From NCBI RefSeq assembly GCF_017873605.1, contig NZ_JAGGKI010000001.1, positions 434,001 through 498,000 on the forward strand: a stretch of DNA of 64,000 nucleotides. Reading direction: 5' to 3'. The notes under the pieces are model-generated. The model made no database searches. It worked only from the letters and a program-made list of their open reading frames with translations, and had not been told where the DNA came from. The stretch's first letter is position 1, and the number at the start of each line of letters is the position of its first letter. Positions 16,679 through 25,548 of the stretch are shown piece after piece. The position numbers were made by a program, and so were the translations under genes. This stretch comes from Paenibacillus lactis. GTDB lineage: Bacteria; Bacillota; Bacilli; Paenibacillales; Paenibacillaceae.

Positions 16679-16847
16679 TCGGCAACCCCAAAGTCATCTT
16701 ACTCCTCACACAAACGGGCTTAGCCATTTAGGAAGCAGTCAGCCAAGGCCGATCTACTGTTCCTGAGCACCTTCGTCAATAGCACAACACGCCTTTTTGA
16801 TATACACTGAAAGAAACAAGCCGAATACATAAAGTGTGGTGACTCCT

Positions 16848-17537
16848 TTGTTCAAAATTATGCTGATCGAAGACGATGCGACCCTGTTCCATGAAGTCAA
16901 GGAACGTCTGACCCAGTGGTCGTACGACGTATACGGAATCCATGATTTCGGGAGCGTGCTTCAGGAATTTACGGCCGTGCAGCCGGATCTGGTGATCATC
17001 GATATTCAGCTTCCGAAATATGACGGCTTTCACTGGTGCCGCATGATTCGTTCCCATTCGAACGTGCCGATTATTTTTCTGTCCTCGCGCGACCATCCGA
17101 CCGATATGGTCATGTCCATGCAGCTTGGAGCCGATGACTTCATCCAGAAGCCGTTCCACTTCGAGGTTCTTATCGCCAAAATTCAAGCTACGCTCCGCCG
17201 TGTGTACAACTACAACACCGAACGCACAGAGCTGAGAACCTGGCGCGGAGCTACGGTTGAATATGTGAAAAACATGGTTACGAGCCCTTCGGGATCCGTG
17301 GAATTAACGAAGAACGAGATGTTCATTTTGAAAATGCTGATTGAGCGCAAAAATCAGATCATCAGCCGGGAAGATCTGATCAAGAGCCTATGGGACAACG
17401 AGCATTTCGTCAGCGACAACACCTTGACGGTGAACGTGAACCGGCTGCGCAAAAAGCTGGAACCGCTTGGGCTTGACACCTATATTGAAACCAAGGTCGG
17501 GCAAGGCTATATGGCAACGGAAGAGGTTCATTCATGA
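16848..17537 (+). CDS. bceR: response regulator BceR
   Basis: An OmpR-type response regulator of 229 residues. The receiver domain starts FKIMLIEDD, with the phosphoacceptor Asp in VIIDIQLPKYDGFHWCR (about residue 51) and the Lys in FIQKPFHF. The C-terminal winged helix contains VELTKNEMFILKMLIE and SDNTLTVNVNRLRKKLE. The sequence closely resembles Bacillus BceR from memory. The TTG at 16848 is chosen because GGTGA lies 5 nt upstream and it gives the family-typical MFKIMLIEDD start. It overlaps the kinase gene by 4 nt. It would activate the bceAB genes in response to bacitracin-like peptides. Confidence 0.93.
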   Translation: MFKIMLIEDDATLFHEVKERLTQWSYDVYGIHDFGSVLQEFTAVQPDLVIIDIQLPKYDGFHWCRMIRSHSNVPIIFLSSRDHPTDMVMSMQLGADDFIQKPFHFEVLIAKIQATLRRVYNYNTERTELRTWRGATVEYVKNMVTSPSGSVELTKNEMFILKMLIERKNQIISREDLIKSLWDNEHFVSDNTLTVNVNRLRKKLEPLGLDTYIETKVGQGYMATEEVHS

Positions 17538-18538
17538 TCCGTGCCTATTTGAGAGAACGGCTGAGCTGGATTCTGCTGTTTGTGTGCCTGCAGGTGCTGC
17601 TCCTGTTCGTTGCCGCGATCGACAACGCCATTCCCTTCCAGCCGATCCTTTACATCGCCTTCCTGTCCACGCTGGTGTTCATCGTGTTTCTGGCCGTGCG
17701 CTACAACCGGGAGACGAGGTTCTACAAGAGCCTGGAGGCGTGGGACGACACTTATGACTTGGCCGCAATCGATCAGCCGGAGCTTCCGTTCGAAACGCTC
17801 GCTATGGAGATGCTCACGCTGCAGACTGAACGCTTCAAGCGTGAATCCTCCATGCGCCGCATGGAGATGGAGCAGGAGAAGGACGAAATCATGTCCTGGA
17901 TTCACGAGGTGAAGACTCCGCTGACCACGATGCAATTAATCATTGAACGCATGGAGGATGAAACGCTTAAGTCCCGGCTCATGTACGAATGGCTCCGCAT
18001 CCACCTGCTGCTGGATCAACAGCTGCATCAGAAGCGCATCCCGTTCATCGAGAACGATCTGTTTATCGAAACCGCGCTTTTGGAGCCGATCATCCACAAT
18101 GAAATCCGGGCGCTCAAATCCTGGTGCCTCCAAAAGGGCATCGGCTTTGATGTCTCCCTGGAGGTTACGGAAGTGCTGACCGATGCCAAATGGCTTGGCT
18201 TCATGATCCGGCAGCTGCTGACCAATGCCGTCAAATACAGCGAAGCTTCGGACATTATCATTGAAAGCGTCCTGGTCGATGGACATGCACAGCTGACCAT
18301 TCAGGATTTCGGCCGCGGCATCGATCCGAAGGATTTGCCCCGCATTTTCGACAAGGGCTTCACCTCTACGACCCAGCACCATGACAGCGCGGCAACGGGC
18401 ATGGGCTTGTATTTGACGCAAAAGGTAGCGGATGCTCTCTTCATCCGCATTCGCGTCGTATCCACGCCCGGAGAAGGGAGTATCTTCACGCTCATCTTCC
18501 CGAAGAAGAATGAAATCGTCCATATTACCGGCATGTGA
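17534..18538 (+). CDS. bceS: intramembrane-sensing histidine kinase BceS
   Basis: A kinase of 334 residues with two membrane helices (about residues 9-28 and 37-55) and almost no extracellular loop, the hallmark of Bce-type intramembrane-sensing kinases. These kinases sense through the BceAB transporter rather than binding the peptide directly. The H-box is SWIHEVKTPLTTMQLI (about residue 121), the N-box QLLTNAVKYS, and the ATP-lid motifs DFGRGIDPKDLPRIFDKGF and GMGLYLTQK. Its start overlaps bceR (ATGA). The stop codon lies inside a palindrome that looks like the BceR binding site for the next transcript. Confidence 0.93.
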   Translation: MIRAYLRERLSWILLFVCLQVLLLFVAAIDNAIPFQPILYIAFLSTLVFIVFLAVRYNRETRFYKSLEAWDDTYDLAAIDQPELPFETLAMEMLTLQTERFKRESSMRRMEMEQEKDEIMSWIHEVKTPLTTMQLIIERMEDETLKSRLMYEWLRIHLLLDQQLHQKRIPFIENDLFIETALLEPIIHNEIRALKSWCLQKGIGFDVSLEVTEVLTDAKWLGFMIRQLLTNAVKYSEASDIIIESVLVDGHAQLTIQDFGRGIDPKDLPRIFDKGFTSTTQHHDSAATGMGLYLTQKVADALFIRIRVVSTPGEGSIFTLIFPKKNEIVHITGM

Positions 18539-18553
18539 CAACAATGTCACATG
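18532..18553. promoter_or_regulatory. BceR-type operator overlapping the end of bceS
   Basis: The arms CATGTGACA (18532-18540) and TGTCACATG (18545-18553) form a perfect 9-bp inverted repeat around the spacer acaa. The core TGACA-N4-TGTCA fits the TNACA-N4-TGTNA site known for BceR-type regulators. The bceS stop codon TGA (18536-18538) lies within it. A possible -10, TATGAT, is at 18603-18608. Confidence 0.8.
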
Positions 18554-18620
18554 CTTTTGCGCTTTGTTCGCCGAATCGAAGGAAAAGCCCTGCCTCCTCC
18601 TTTATGATAAGGACAACAAG

Positions 18621-18680
18621 AAAATAACCGGAGGCCGATCGGTGTGATGAATGCTCAGGGCACATCTGCCAGGTTATTTT
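18621..18680 (+). promoter_or_regulatory. long-range inverted repeat in the bceA leader
   Basis: AAAATAACC (18621-18629) and GGTTATTTT (18672-18680) are perfectly complementary with 42 nt between them. They lie in the leader between the probable promoter and bceA. A 22-codon open frame (ATG 18647 to a TGA after GAGTGC) sits inside, with GGAGG 12 nt upstream. Leader-based control is possible but unproven. Confidence 0.35.
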
Positions 18681-18762
18681 CCATGGGAGACCAGTTGGGC
18701 TTCTTGGAGTGCTGAGCTCTAAAGCCCCCCGGTATCCATACGACAAAGGAGTGAAGAAAAAC

Positions 18763-19524
18763 GTGGCCATTCTTGAAGCACATCAAATCCATAAAAGCTA
18801 CGGCAACAAATTCAATAAACAGGAAGTTCTGAAGGGCATCGACATCAACGTGGACAAAGGAGAATTCGTCAGCATCATGGGCGCCTCCGGTTCCGGGAAA
18901 ACCACGCTGCTGAACGTACTGTCCTCTATCGATAAAGTCAGCCTCGGCAGCATCAAAATCGAGGGTAAGGAATTTACCGGCATGAAGGAGAAGGAGCTTG
19001 CGGAGTTCCGGAAGCATCACTTGGGCTTTATTTTCCAGGATTACAATCTGCTCGATACCCTGACCGTCAAGGAAAATGTCCTGCTCCCGCTGTCCATCAA
19101 GAAGGTATCCAAGAAGGAGGCCGATCAGAAATTCCAGCGGATTGCGACAGAGCTTGGAATCTATGACCTCAAGGATAAATATCCGAACCAAATTTCCGGC
19201 GGTCAGAAGCAGCGGACCTCGGCGGCGCGGGCGTTCATCCATGATCCGAGCATTATATTCGCCGATGAACCGACCGGGGCGCTGGATTCCAAATCGGCCT
19301 CGGACCTGCTCAACAAGCTGAGCGATTTGAACCAGAAGATCCACTCGACGATCATCATGGTGACCCATGATCCAGGCGCAGCCAGCTACTGCAGCCGGGT
19401 CGTCTTTATCAAAGACGGTCAAATCTATACGCAGCTGAACAAGGGCGAGCAGTCGAGACAAGCGTTCTTCAACGATATTATCAAAACCCAAGGCGTGCTG
19501 GGCGGTGTGCAGCATGAACATTAA
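18763..19524 (+). CDS. bceA: antimicrobial-peptide ABC transporter ATP-binding protein BceA
   Basis: An ATPase of 253 residues in the MacB/Bce family. Walker A is [12 protein letters not shown] (about residue 41), the Q-loop [18 protein letters not shown], the signature [15 protein letters not shown], Walker [13 protein letters not shown] and the switch MVTHDPG. The GTG at 18763 is preferred because AAGGAGTGA lies 8 nt upstream; the longer frame lacks a site. It pairs with the BceB permease, whose start overlaps its end. The complex frees lipid II-cycle intermediates from peptides such as bacitracin and signals to BceS. Confidence 0.93.
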   Translation: MAILEAHQIHKSYGNKFNKQEVLKGIDINVDKGEFVSIMGASGSGKTTLLNVLSSIDKVSLGSIKIEGKEFTGMKEKELAEFRKHHLGFIFQDYNLLDTLTVKENVLLPLSIKKVSKKEADQKFQRIATELGIYDLKDKYPNQISGGQKQRTSAARAFIHDPSIIFADEPTGALDSKSASDLLNKLSDLNQKIHSTIIMVTHDPGAASYCSRVVFIKDGQIYTQLNKGEQSRQAFFNDIIKTQGVLGGVQHEH

Positions 19525-21457
19525 TTATCTGATCTACCGTAATTTGAAGAAAAATATTAAAAATTATTATCTGTACGTTTTCGCGCTGATTTTCAGTGTC
19601 GGCTTGTACTTCTCCTTCGTTACGCTGCAGTACGATCCATCCATGGATGAAGTGAAGGGCTCGGTGAAAGGAGCCGCCGGACTCGGGGCCGCCTCGGTGC
19701 TGCTGGTAGCAATTGTCGCCATCTTCCTGCTCTACGCCAATACGATATTCATCAAACGCCGAAGCAAGGAGATCGGGCTGTTCCAGCTGATCGGGCTCAC
19801 CAAGGGAAAAATCTTCAGGATCCTGAGCGCGGAAAATCTGATCCTGTATTTCGGCTCGATGGTGATTGGCGTTCTTGCCGGCTTCGCCGCTTCCCGGCTG
19901 ATCCTGATGATTCTGTTCAAGGTGACCGGCGTCGAAAGCGAGGCCACCCTTAGATTTTCCAGCCAAGCCTTGATCCAGACGGCCATCGTATTCGCCGCCA
20001 TCTACATTCTGATCATGGTCATGAATTTCACATTCATTAAGGGACAGAGCATCCTGTCGCTCTTCCGGGTCGTATCGACCACCGAGAACCGCGTCCGGAA
20101 AATGTCGGTTGGCGAGATGATTCTCGGGCTGCTCGGCGTCGGGCTCATCCTGGTCGGTTACTATGTATCCACCAAGCTGTTCAGCGGTGATTTCACAAAC
20201 ATGAATGAATTGTTTATGGCGATGGTCTTCATTCTTGGGTCGGTCATTATCGGAACCTACCTGTTCTACAAGGGATCGGTCAGCTTTATTTTCAATCTGA
20301 TCCGCAAGAGCAAGGGCGGGTATCTGTCGGTGAACGAGGTGCTCTCGCTCTCCTCGATCATGTTCCGGATGAAGTCGAACGCCCTGCTGCTCACCATTAT
20401 CACAACCGTCTCAGCGCTCGCCATCGGGCTGCTGTCGCTAAGCTACATCTCGTATTATTCGGCGGAGAAGTCGGCGCAGCAAAGCGTTCCGAATCATTTT
20501 GCCATCGCGGTACAGGACGATCTTGCAGCCTTCACGCATGCGCTTGCGGAGGCGGATATTGAATTCAAGCAGACCGATCGGGACGTGATTCAGGTGGACG
20601 TCGACGTCTCCAGGATTATCGGTTCCAGCTTTGAAGAAACGGGACAGACCGGCTCCATGATCATCGGGGTCATCAGTGATGAAGGAATTAAAGACGTGGA
20701 CCTATCCCCGGAAGAAACGCTGTTTACGGGTTCAAGCGATGCGATCCAGCAGTTCATGTCCATTCAGGCCACAGGACAGATTGAGCTTAGCGGAAGCAAG
20801 GAGAGCATTCCGCAACAGCTGATCGGAACGAACAAGGACTCCTACATCTCGGTTAATTTTTCCAACGGCGGCCTGCCGACCGCCATTGTCGACCAAACCG
20901 TATTTGAACGGTTAATGCAGGATCTCGATCCCAAGATCCAGAAGGGAACGACTGTCTACCATGGCATCGATATCGTAGATCCAGCGGCCATCAATCAGGC
21001 GAACCAAGTATACATGGATCTGGGGATTGGGGAACATCCCGGTAATTTCTCCCAAATCGGGATGATCACGGACCAGAAGATCAACATGGGGCTAATCATG
21101 TTTATCGTTGGCTTCCTTGGCCTAACCTTCCTTATTACTTCCGGTTGTATCCTGTACTTTAAGCAGATGGATGAAGGCGAGGAAGAGAAGCCGACCTACA
21201 CGATTCTGCGTAAGCTCGGGTACACTCAGGGAAATCTGCTCCGGGGCATTCAGTTCAAGCAGCTCTTTAACTTCGGCATTCCGCTGATTGTGGGATTGTC
21301 GCACAGCTACTTTGCGGTTAAATCGGGCTGGTTCTTCTTTGGAACCGAACTTTGGACTCCAATGGTTATCGTCATGCTGCTGTACACGGCGCTGTACTCC
21401 ATCTTCGGCCTGCTGTCCGTGATGTTCTACAAGCGAGTCATTAAAGAGGCGCTTTAA
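19514..21457 (+). CDS. bceB: antimicrobial-peptide ABC transporter permease BceB
   Basis: A permease of 647 residues with ten predicted helices. The FtsX-like region includes [23 protein letters not shown] near residue 80. A large extracellular domain of about 210 residues (roughly residues 320-530) separates helices 7 and 8, as in all Bce-type permeases, and is thought to determine peptide specificity. Another FtsX-type segment, [16 protein letters not shown], follows. The ATG at 19514 overlaps bceA by 11 nt and has GGTG upstream. With bceRSA this gives a complete detoxification module. The peptide recognised cannot be predicted. Confidence 0.92.
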   Translation: MNINYLIYRNLKKNIKNYYLYVFALIFSVGLYFSFVTLQYDPSMDEVKGSVKGAAGLGAASVLLVAIVAIFLLYANTIFIKRRSKEIGLFQLIGLTKGKIFRILSAENLILYFGSMVIGVLAGFAASRLILMILFKVTGVESEATLRFSSQALIQTAIVFAAIYILIMVMNFTFIKGQSILSLFRVVSTTENRVRKMSVGEMILGLLGVGLILVGYYVSTKLFSGDFTNMNELFMAMVFILGSVIIGTYLFYKGSVSFIFNLIRKSKGGYLSVNEVLSLSSIMFRMKSNALLLTIITTVSALAIGLLSLSYISYYSAEKSAQQSVPNHFAIAVQDDLAAFTHALAEADIEFKQTDRDVIQVDVDVSRIIGSSFEETGQTGSMIIGVISDEGIKDVDLSPEETLFTGSSDAIQQFMSIQATGQIELSGSKESIPQQLIGTNKDSYISVNFSNGGLPTAIVDQTVFERLMQDLDPKIQKGTTVYHGIDIVDPAAINQANQVYMDLGIGEHPGNFSQIGMITDQKINMGLIMFIVGFLGLTFLITSGCILYFKQMDEGEEEKPTYTILRKLGYTQGNLLRGIQFKQLFNFGIPLIVGLSHSYFAVKSGWFFFGTELWTPMVIVMLLYTALYSIFGLLSVMFYKRVIKEAL

Positions 21458-21551
21458 GTAGGGGAACAATATACAAGCAAGTTTGAGGGTTCTTCGAGCG
21501 TCTGGGTTTGTTCAAGTTAATAGAATGAAGAAGGTTAGCTAAATCATATAG

Positions 21552-21590
21552 AAAGCCAGTTTCGGTTGAGCCCGAAGCTGGCTTTATTTT
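21552..21590 (+). terminator. terminator of bceAB
   Basis: AAAGCCAG...TTCGG pairs with CCGAA.GCTGGCTTT around the loop ttgag, followed by ATTTT. It closes the bce locus. Confidence 0.85.
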
Positions 21591-21753
21591 CGCTTGAAGG
21601 TTCATTTTTTCAAGTTAAGAATCATTAGAAGCGGAGCGTTCCCCTTTATCCCCTGACTTCAGCAAACGAAATGGGATTAGAGGAAACCCGGGGATAAGAG
21701 GGATCGGAAGTACAATCCGCATGTGCAGTGCTGAGAACACCCCTCCTCTAACA

Positions 21754-22245
21754 TTACCAATCCAGCGCCCTGCAGCTCTTCTGCAGCTTGCGGATGTAAA
21801 CAATCTGGCCGATATGATAAGCATTATGTGTTGCAGCGTTGCTGATGATCTCCCACCACTTGGCCGGCTCCGGAAAACCGCTAACATCCTTCTCCAGGGT
21901 ATCCGCAGACTCGGACAGCAGCGGCTGCCATCCTAGTAAAACCTCCAGCAGTCGTTTCCTTAGCTCGGCAAACGTCACATGATCCGGAAGGAGAAAGCTG
22001 AGATTATTGTCTTCAATTGCAGGCACCGCATCCATACGTTCTTCCCTGTACCGGGTCTGCCACGTTTCATTCCAATAGAGCAGATGCTGAACGATCTCTG
22101 CAATGCTGTGACTGTCGTTCGCCGGCGTCCAGAACGCCTCGTCCTCCGTCAGATCCCGGGTGGACTGCTGGAAGGGAATATACCAGCTCGGATCATTCGC
22201 ACCCGCGAGCAGCTGATTTCTTAACACCTCACTTGCATGCGCCAT
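21754..22245 (-). CDS. DinB family protein
   Basis: A protein of 163 residues with the DinB/YfiT four-helix bundle. The three metal-binding His positions are recognisable: HLLYWNE (about residue 54) and the pair in ATHNAYHIGQIVYIR near the C-terminus. Members are often thiol-dependent transferases or of unknown function. The ATG at 22245 is chosen because GGAGGAGTGAGG lies upstream; the frame continues another 24 codons without a site. A second, unrelated DinB gene lies at 57.5 kb. It stands alone between bceB and the decayed MFS fragment. Confidence 0.87.
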   Translation of the reverse strand: MAHASEVLRNQLLAGANDPSWYIPFQQSTRDLTEDEAFWTPANDSHSIAEIVQHLLYWNETWQTRYREERMDAVPAIEDNNLSFLLPDHVTFAELRKRLLEVLLGWQPLLSESADTLEKDVSGFPEPAKWWEIISNAATHNAYHIGQIVYIRKLQKSCRALDW

Positions 22246-22433
22246 AAATGCCTCACTCCTCCACGAAAAAATAAATGAGACGCACAGACAATCATTATTC
22301 ATTGTATAACAGGTCATGTGTGCGGAGATCGGATGAAACGACTATAAACGTTTTTTCCTGAAGAGCTACCACTTAAGCCACAACCCCCTTGTTTACTTTC
22401 CTTATGCATCCCGGTTAGGACATGGGGTACAAC

Positions 22434-22481
22434 AGAAAAAGCCTGCAGATCTGCTCCTTACGGAGGTTAATCTACAGGCTT
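22434..22481 (-). terminator. minus-strand terminator of the MarR-MFS unit
   Basis: AAGCCTGTAGAT and ATCTGCAGGCTT form the stem on the minus strand, followed by TTTTTCTG. Confidence 0.8.
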
Positions 22482-22486
22482 AAGAC

Positions 22487-22563
22487 GGCTCTAAGTGGGC
22501 CAGAGAGTGTTTAATGGCGAGCGTCTGGAACTGGAACCTTGTCGTGCCAAATCCAAGGCCAAG
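22487..22563 (-). pseudogene. decayed fragment of an MFS transporter gene
   Basis: This stretch repeats, with about 80 percent nucleotide similarity, an internal part of the adjacent intact MFS gene near 22812-22876. Read on the minus strand it still encodes GLGFGTT and LAIKHSLAH, against GLGYGTT and LAIKRSPAH in the intact gene, and it ends shortly after at an in-frame TAA. An in-frame TGA lies just upstream of the similarity. It looks like the remnant of a second MFS gene or of a partial duplication. Confidence 0.65.
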
Positions 22564-22600
22564 GAGCCGTCACCTAAGCTTCTCTGAATACGAATCTTGG

Positions 22601-23818
22601 TTAGGCAGCCGTTCGGGCAGCCTTCTCTCGGCTTTCTCGTTTCCCGACGAGGAAATAATACAGAATCACCGACAGCGCCAGCAGGACCGCTATGGTCATG
22701 TACATGCCCCGGAACCCTGCCAGCGGCGTAAGGAAGCCAAGAAGGAGCGGACCGAACCCGATGCCGACGTCCACAAAAATGTAAAAGGTCGATGTTGCAA
22801 GACCGATCCGGTGCGCCGGAGAGCGTTTAATGGCGAGCGCCTGGGAGCTGGACTGTGTCGTGCCGTATCCGAGGCCTACGAACACCGCGGACAGCAGAAG
22901 GGTTATTCCATGATGTGCCAGACCGAGCAGCAGGATCCCGATCGCAAAGGATACGATAGCCGGATACATCACAACATTCGCTCCCCGGTGGTCAAACCAG
23001 CGTCCGGTAAACGGCCGGGACAGAATCACCACGATCGCATACACGATGAAGAAGTAGGTTGCCGCTTCCACCAGCCCGATTTCCCCCGCAAAGATCTTCA
23101 GGTACGACAAAATGCTCGAATATCCAAAGCCCATCACAAAGCTTATGATCGAAATCGGAAGCGCCTTGAGCTCAATGAAGTTGGATAGCCGGAAGCCCTT
23201 CATCTCCCGTGCCTGTTCGGCGGTGAGCACCAGCTTCGGAATGCGCATGAATAACGAGGATACCAATGAGAGCACGCCCAGGATTGCACAAAGGACAAAA
23301 TTGCCTGTCATGGAGGCATGCTCCAGAATCATAAGTCCGATGAAAGGGCCGATTGCCGATGCAATGATGATGCTGACACCATAATAACCTGTCCCTTCAC
23401 CCCTTCTCGAGTTTGGAATCAAGCTCGCGGCAATCGTGCCGGTCGCGGTAGAGGCCAGCGCGAAGGCCAGGCCGTGGAGGAAACGGACGATGAGCAGCAC
23501 CGCTAAGCTGTTAATGATGAAATACAAACCGATTAAGACGCTGAATGAGACCAATCCGGTCAACAGCAGCGGTCTTCGTCCGACCCTCTCGATAATGCTG
23601 CCTCCGATCAGCCGCCCGATCAGCGCCCCCACCACGAAGATACTGGAAGCAAAGCCGGCCATTCCAGTCGATGCATGGAATTCCTCAGCTGCATAAGTGG
23701 GCATAATAACAACCAATAGATAAAAACAAAGAAAGAGCAGGAAATTGACGCCGAACACAATCAAAAAGTCCTTGCTCCATAAACGATCTTGGGAGTTTTC
23801 TTGCTGCAAGTTAATCAC
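22601..23818 (-). CDS. MFS transporter (DHA1-type)
   Basis: A major facilitator of 405 residues with twelve predicted helices. The loop 2-3 motif is GRLIGGSIIERVGRRPLLL, and a motif C-like glycine-rich segment follows in helix 5 (GTGYYGVSIIIASAIGPFIG), typical of proton-driven exporters. The GTG at 23818 overlaps the MarR gene by 8 nt; a TTG at 23809 has AAGGTGAT a few bases upstream and is a credible alternative. Co-transcription with the MarR repressor points to drug or toxic-compound export. The substrate is unknown. A decayed fragment of a related gene follows immediately downstream. Confidence 0.9.
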   Translation of the reverse strand: MINLQQENSQDRLWSKDFLIVFGVNFLLFLCFYLLVVIMPTYAAEEFHASTGMAGFASSIFVVGALIGRLIGGSIIERVGRRPLLLTGLVSFSVLIGLYFIINSLAVLLIVRFLHGLAFALASTATGTIAASLIPNSRRGEGTGYYGVSIIIASAIGPFIGLMILEHASMTGNFVLCAILGVLSLVSSLFMRIPKLVLTAEQAREMKGFRLSNFIELKALPISIISFVMGFGYSSILSYLKIFAGEIGLVEAATYFFIVYAIVVILSRPFTGRWFDHRGANVVMYPAIVSFAIGILLLGLAHHGITLLLSAVFVGLGYGTTQSSSQALAIKRSPAHRIGLATSTFYIFVDVGIGFGPLLLGFLTPLAGFRGMYMTIAVLLALSVILYYFLVGKRESREKAARTAA

Positions 23819-24239
23819 CTTTTCTTATAATGTTATCCCTGACTGTCTCCATGACACGGATGACGCTGGCTTGTTCCTCAGCGGAGACACCTTCCATAAT
23901 CTCCATCTCGTAGTCATCGAATAATTGACGAATCTGCAACGCGACATCGATGCCCTTACTTGATAAACGGATTCGCTTCTCCCGCTTGTCCGATGCCGGG
24001 ATCTGCTCCACATAACCCAACTTGATCAATGCGTTCACCGTTCTAGTCACCGTGGGCTTCTCTACATACAAAACTTTGGACAATTCCACCAAGGTCATCG
24101 ATTGGTTCGCGTCCAGATAATACATGATCGACCACTGGGCATAATACAGCCCAAAAACCTCGAGCCGCCGGTTCAGTTCATTGACGAACGGGCGGTACAG
24201 TCTGAAGTACTGCTGAAAAAAATGTCGGTGGGTGCTCAT
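23811..24239 (-). CDS. MarR family transcriptional regulator
   Basis: A winged-helix repressor of 142 residues. The DNA-binding part includes MTLVELSKVLYVEKPTVTRT, then VNALIKLGYVEQI and ASDKREKRIRLSSKG, the MarR wing with its DxRxxxIxLT-like pattern. The ATG at 24239 is selected because GGAGG lies 7 nt upstream; the frame runs 51 codons further without support. It heads an operon with the MFS transporter, and two palindromes at its promoter suggest autoregulation. The ligand is unknown. Confidence 0.9.
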   Translation of the reverse strand: MSTHRHFFQQYFRLYRPFVNELNRRLEVFGLYYAQWSIMYYLDANQSMTLVELSKVLYVEKPTVTRTVNALIKLGYVEQIPASDKREKRIRLSSKGIDVALQIRQLFDDYEMEIMEGVSAEEQASVIRVMETVRDNIIRKGD

Positions 24240-24260
24240 GGGGAAACCTCCATCCAATTG

Positions 24261-24324
24261 GTTACTCAAGGTAACTATTTGATTATAGAGTAGTGTTCCG
24301 AAAATGTCCAGACATAATGTCTGG
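24261..24324 (-). promoter_or_regulatory. promoter and two palindromes upstream of the MarR-MFS operon
   Basis: On the minus strand TGGACA (24310-24305), a 17-nt spacer and TATAAT (24287-24282) make a strong SigA promoter. GTTAC-N5-GTAAC (24261-24275) lies just downstream of the -10. The 17-bp palindrome with arms CCAGACAT and ATGTCTGG (24308-24324) overlaps the -35. Either or both could bind the MarR protein. Confidence 0.75.
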
Positions 24325-24488
24325 TATTCTGATCCTTTTACTCGACGATGCATCAGTTCACCTAACAATGCCCATCGACCGTTTTTCAACACAGGTTATT
24401 CAGAATATATTCAGATTCATATGATTTAATTGGTATATTCCATCCGTCTTCTAGACAGATATTACAGGATTTGTGTGGTGAGGATGAA

Positions 24489-24734
24489 TTGACGTTATCG
24501 GAAATACAACAAGAAGCGCTGGAACAGGCCAAGAAGCATGGGAGACTTGTCCGCTGGAAGAAAGGCGGATACTGGACGTATGAGGGTGTCTTGACGAAGG
24601 CAAGCGGTGATTCGCCATCTGTACCCAACTTGGAATGGTATTGCCGAACCAATACGATTTTCGCGCTTGTTAGGCGCGGGTACATTACAATGGATAATTG
24701 GAGCAGCTGTTCGCTCGTACAGAAAAATGATTGA
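24489..24734 (+). CDS. small hypothetical protein
   Basis: An 81-residue protein that I cannot name with certainty. It has a helical N-terminus (LSEIQQEALEQAKKHG), then RWKKGGYWTYEGV, then EWYCRTNTIFALVRRGYI. The order helix, aromatic beta-strand, helix with a basic end resembles a small winged-helix module seen in short Bacillus proteins. The TTG at 24489 is chosen because GGTGAGG lies 5 nt upstream. A good terminator follows 65 nt after the stop, which supports it being a real gene. It is divergent from the MarR gene. Confidence 0.6.
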   Translation: MTLSEIQQEALEQAKKHGRLVRWKKGGYWTYEGVLTKASGDSPSVPNLEWYCRTNTIFALVRRGYITMDNWSSCSLVQKND

Positions 24735-24798
24735 ATCCAAGCACCTGACTTGAAATGGCTTCCCTTAAAGCTGGAAGCACCATATCTTTAAGCAAATA

Positions 24799-24840
24799 AC
24801 CCCAGAAGGTCGAGAATCGACATCCGGGGTTCTATTTTTT
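24799..24840 (+). terminator. terminator after the 81-residue gene
   Basis: ACCCC...GGTCGA pairs with TCGAC...GGGGT around gaa and is followed by TCTATTTTTT. Confidence 0.8.
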
Positions 24841-24852
24841 ATGGAGGACTTA

Positions 24853-25074
24853 TTACTCATGGCTTGGTTTATTTAACTTTGCGCACTTTCTATTGATCTC
24901 TTCCTCATGGCTTTTTAATTCCATGTAACGGACAATCAGCTTATCGAACGACTGCGAAAGTGCGACAACATCTTGATGTACGAATTCAAGACTGCCGGCC
25001 ATTCGCTCAAGTTCCCTCCTGAGATATTCGAGCTCGTCGGATACATGCTTCAGTTCGTTCTCTATAGAAACCAT
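24853..25074 (-). CDS. Spo0E-like aspartyl-phosphate phosphatase
   Basis: A 73-residue two-helix protein. The first helix holds ENELKHVSDELEYLRRELER, and the second holds HQDVVALSQSFDKLIVRYM. The latter matches the Spo0E family pattern, in which SQxxD carries the catalytic Asp that removes phosphate from Spo0A~P or related regulators. The ATG at 25074 has GGGTGG upstream; the open frame extends 24 codons more without a site. Upstream lies a degenerate cyclic-di-GMP riboswitch-like element. The likely role is to delay sporulation by draining the phosphorelay. Confidence 0.72.
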   Translation of the reverse strand: MVSIENELKHVSDELEYLRRELERMAGSLEFVHQDVVALSQSFDKLIVRYMELKSHEEEINRKCAKLNKPSHE

Positions 25075-25319
25075 CACATCCACCCACCCCCATCGTAGCA
25101 AGTGATTTATGACAGCTGCCAACGTTTTTGCGGCAAACCTTCTCAAACAGAGAGTTGATCGCTCATTCCTAAACGAACAAACCGTTAAAGCATGCTCCTC
25201 TTCATGAAATGTTGAAGGCTACCCGATTCAGTTTCTGCAGCGGCGTCAGGTCAGCAGGGTTATCTAAAATAAACAGTTCCCTATTCAATCGTTGTCGCAT
25301 GGCGGATCAGAGGTTTCCG

Positions 25320-25425
25320 TCGTATTCGGCCAATTGCAGGGATCGTGGTTGCATATGAGCGTCCACAACAGCCTCTGCAGCTTCGCGTCACCACCCTTTC
25401 GATGGGTTTGCGATAGATTGTACGA
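25320..25425 (-). promoter_or_regulatory. degenerate cyclic-di-GMP-I riboswitch-like element (copy A)
   Basis: The minus-strand RNA has GCAAACC, a GAAA tetraloop stem (CCATCGAAAGGGTGG), GACGCGAAGC in place of the conserved GACGCAAAGC, GGCT, and an end GGCCGAATACGAC that can pair with the 5' TCGTA. It is about 106 nt and aligns with copies B and C. The core changes (CAAAG to CGAAG, altered CAGCCAGTTGCC) may alter or abolish ligand binding. No clear terminator follows before the Spo0E-like gene. Confidence 0.6.
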
Positions 25426-25548
25426 ATTATGAATTAGTTTAAATTTTAACTATCTGTCATCAGTGGCTTGCCTATAATTATAAAATTTTACTTTAATAAA
25501 TAAAATACCCATAATTGGGTAATTAGTGCTTGTGTATTGCCTATATCT

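Noticed and set aside
18532..18553. Palindrome at the end of bceS as a rho-independent terminator
   Set aside because: No run of T follows, only CTTTTGC, and the half-site pattern fits a BceR operator better; weak attenuation is not excluded.
21615..21887. 90-codon minus frame overlapping the DinB gene end
   Set aside because: No ribosome site, composition unlike coding sequence, overlaps DinB in another frame.
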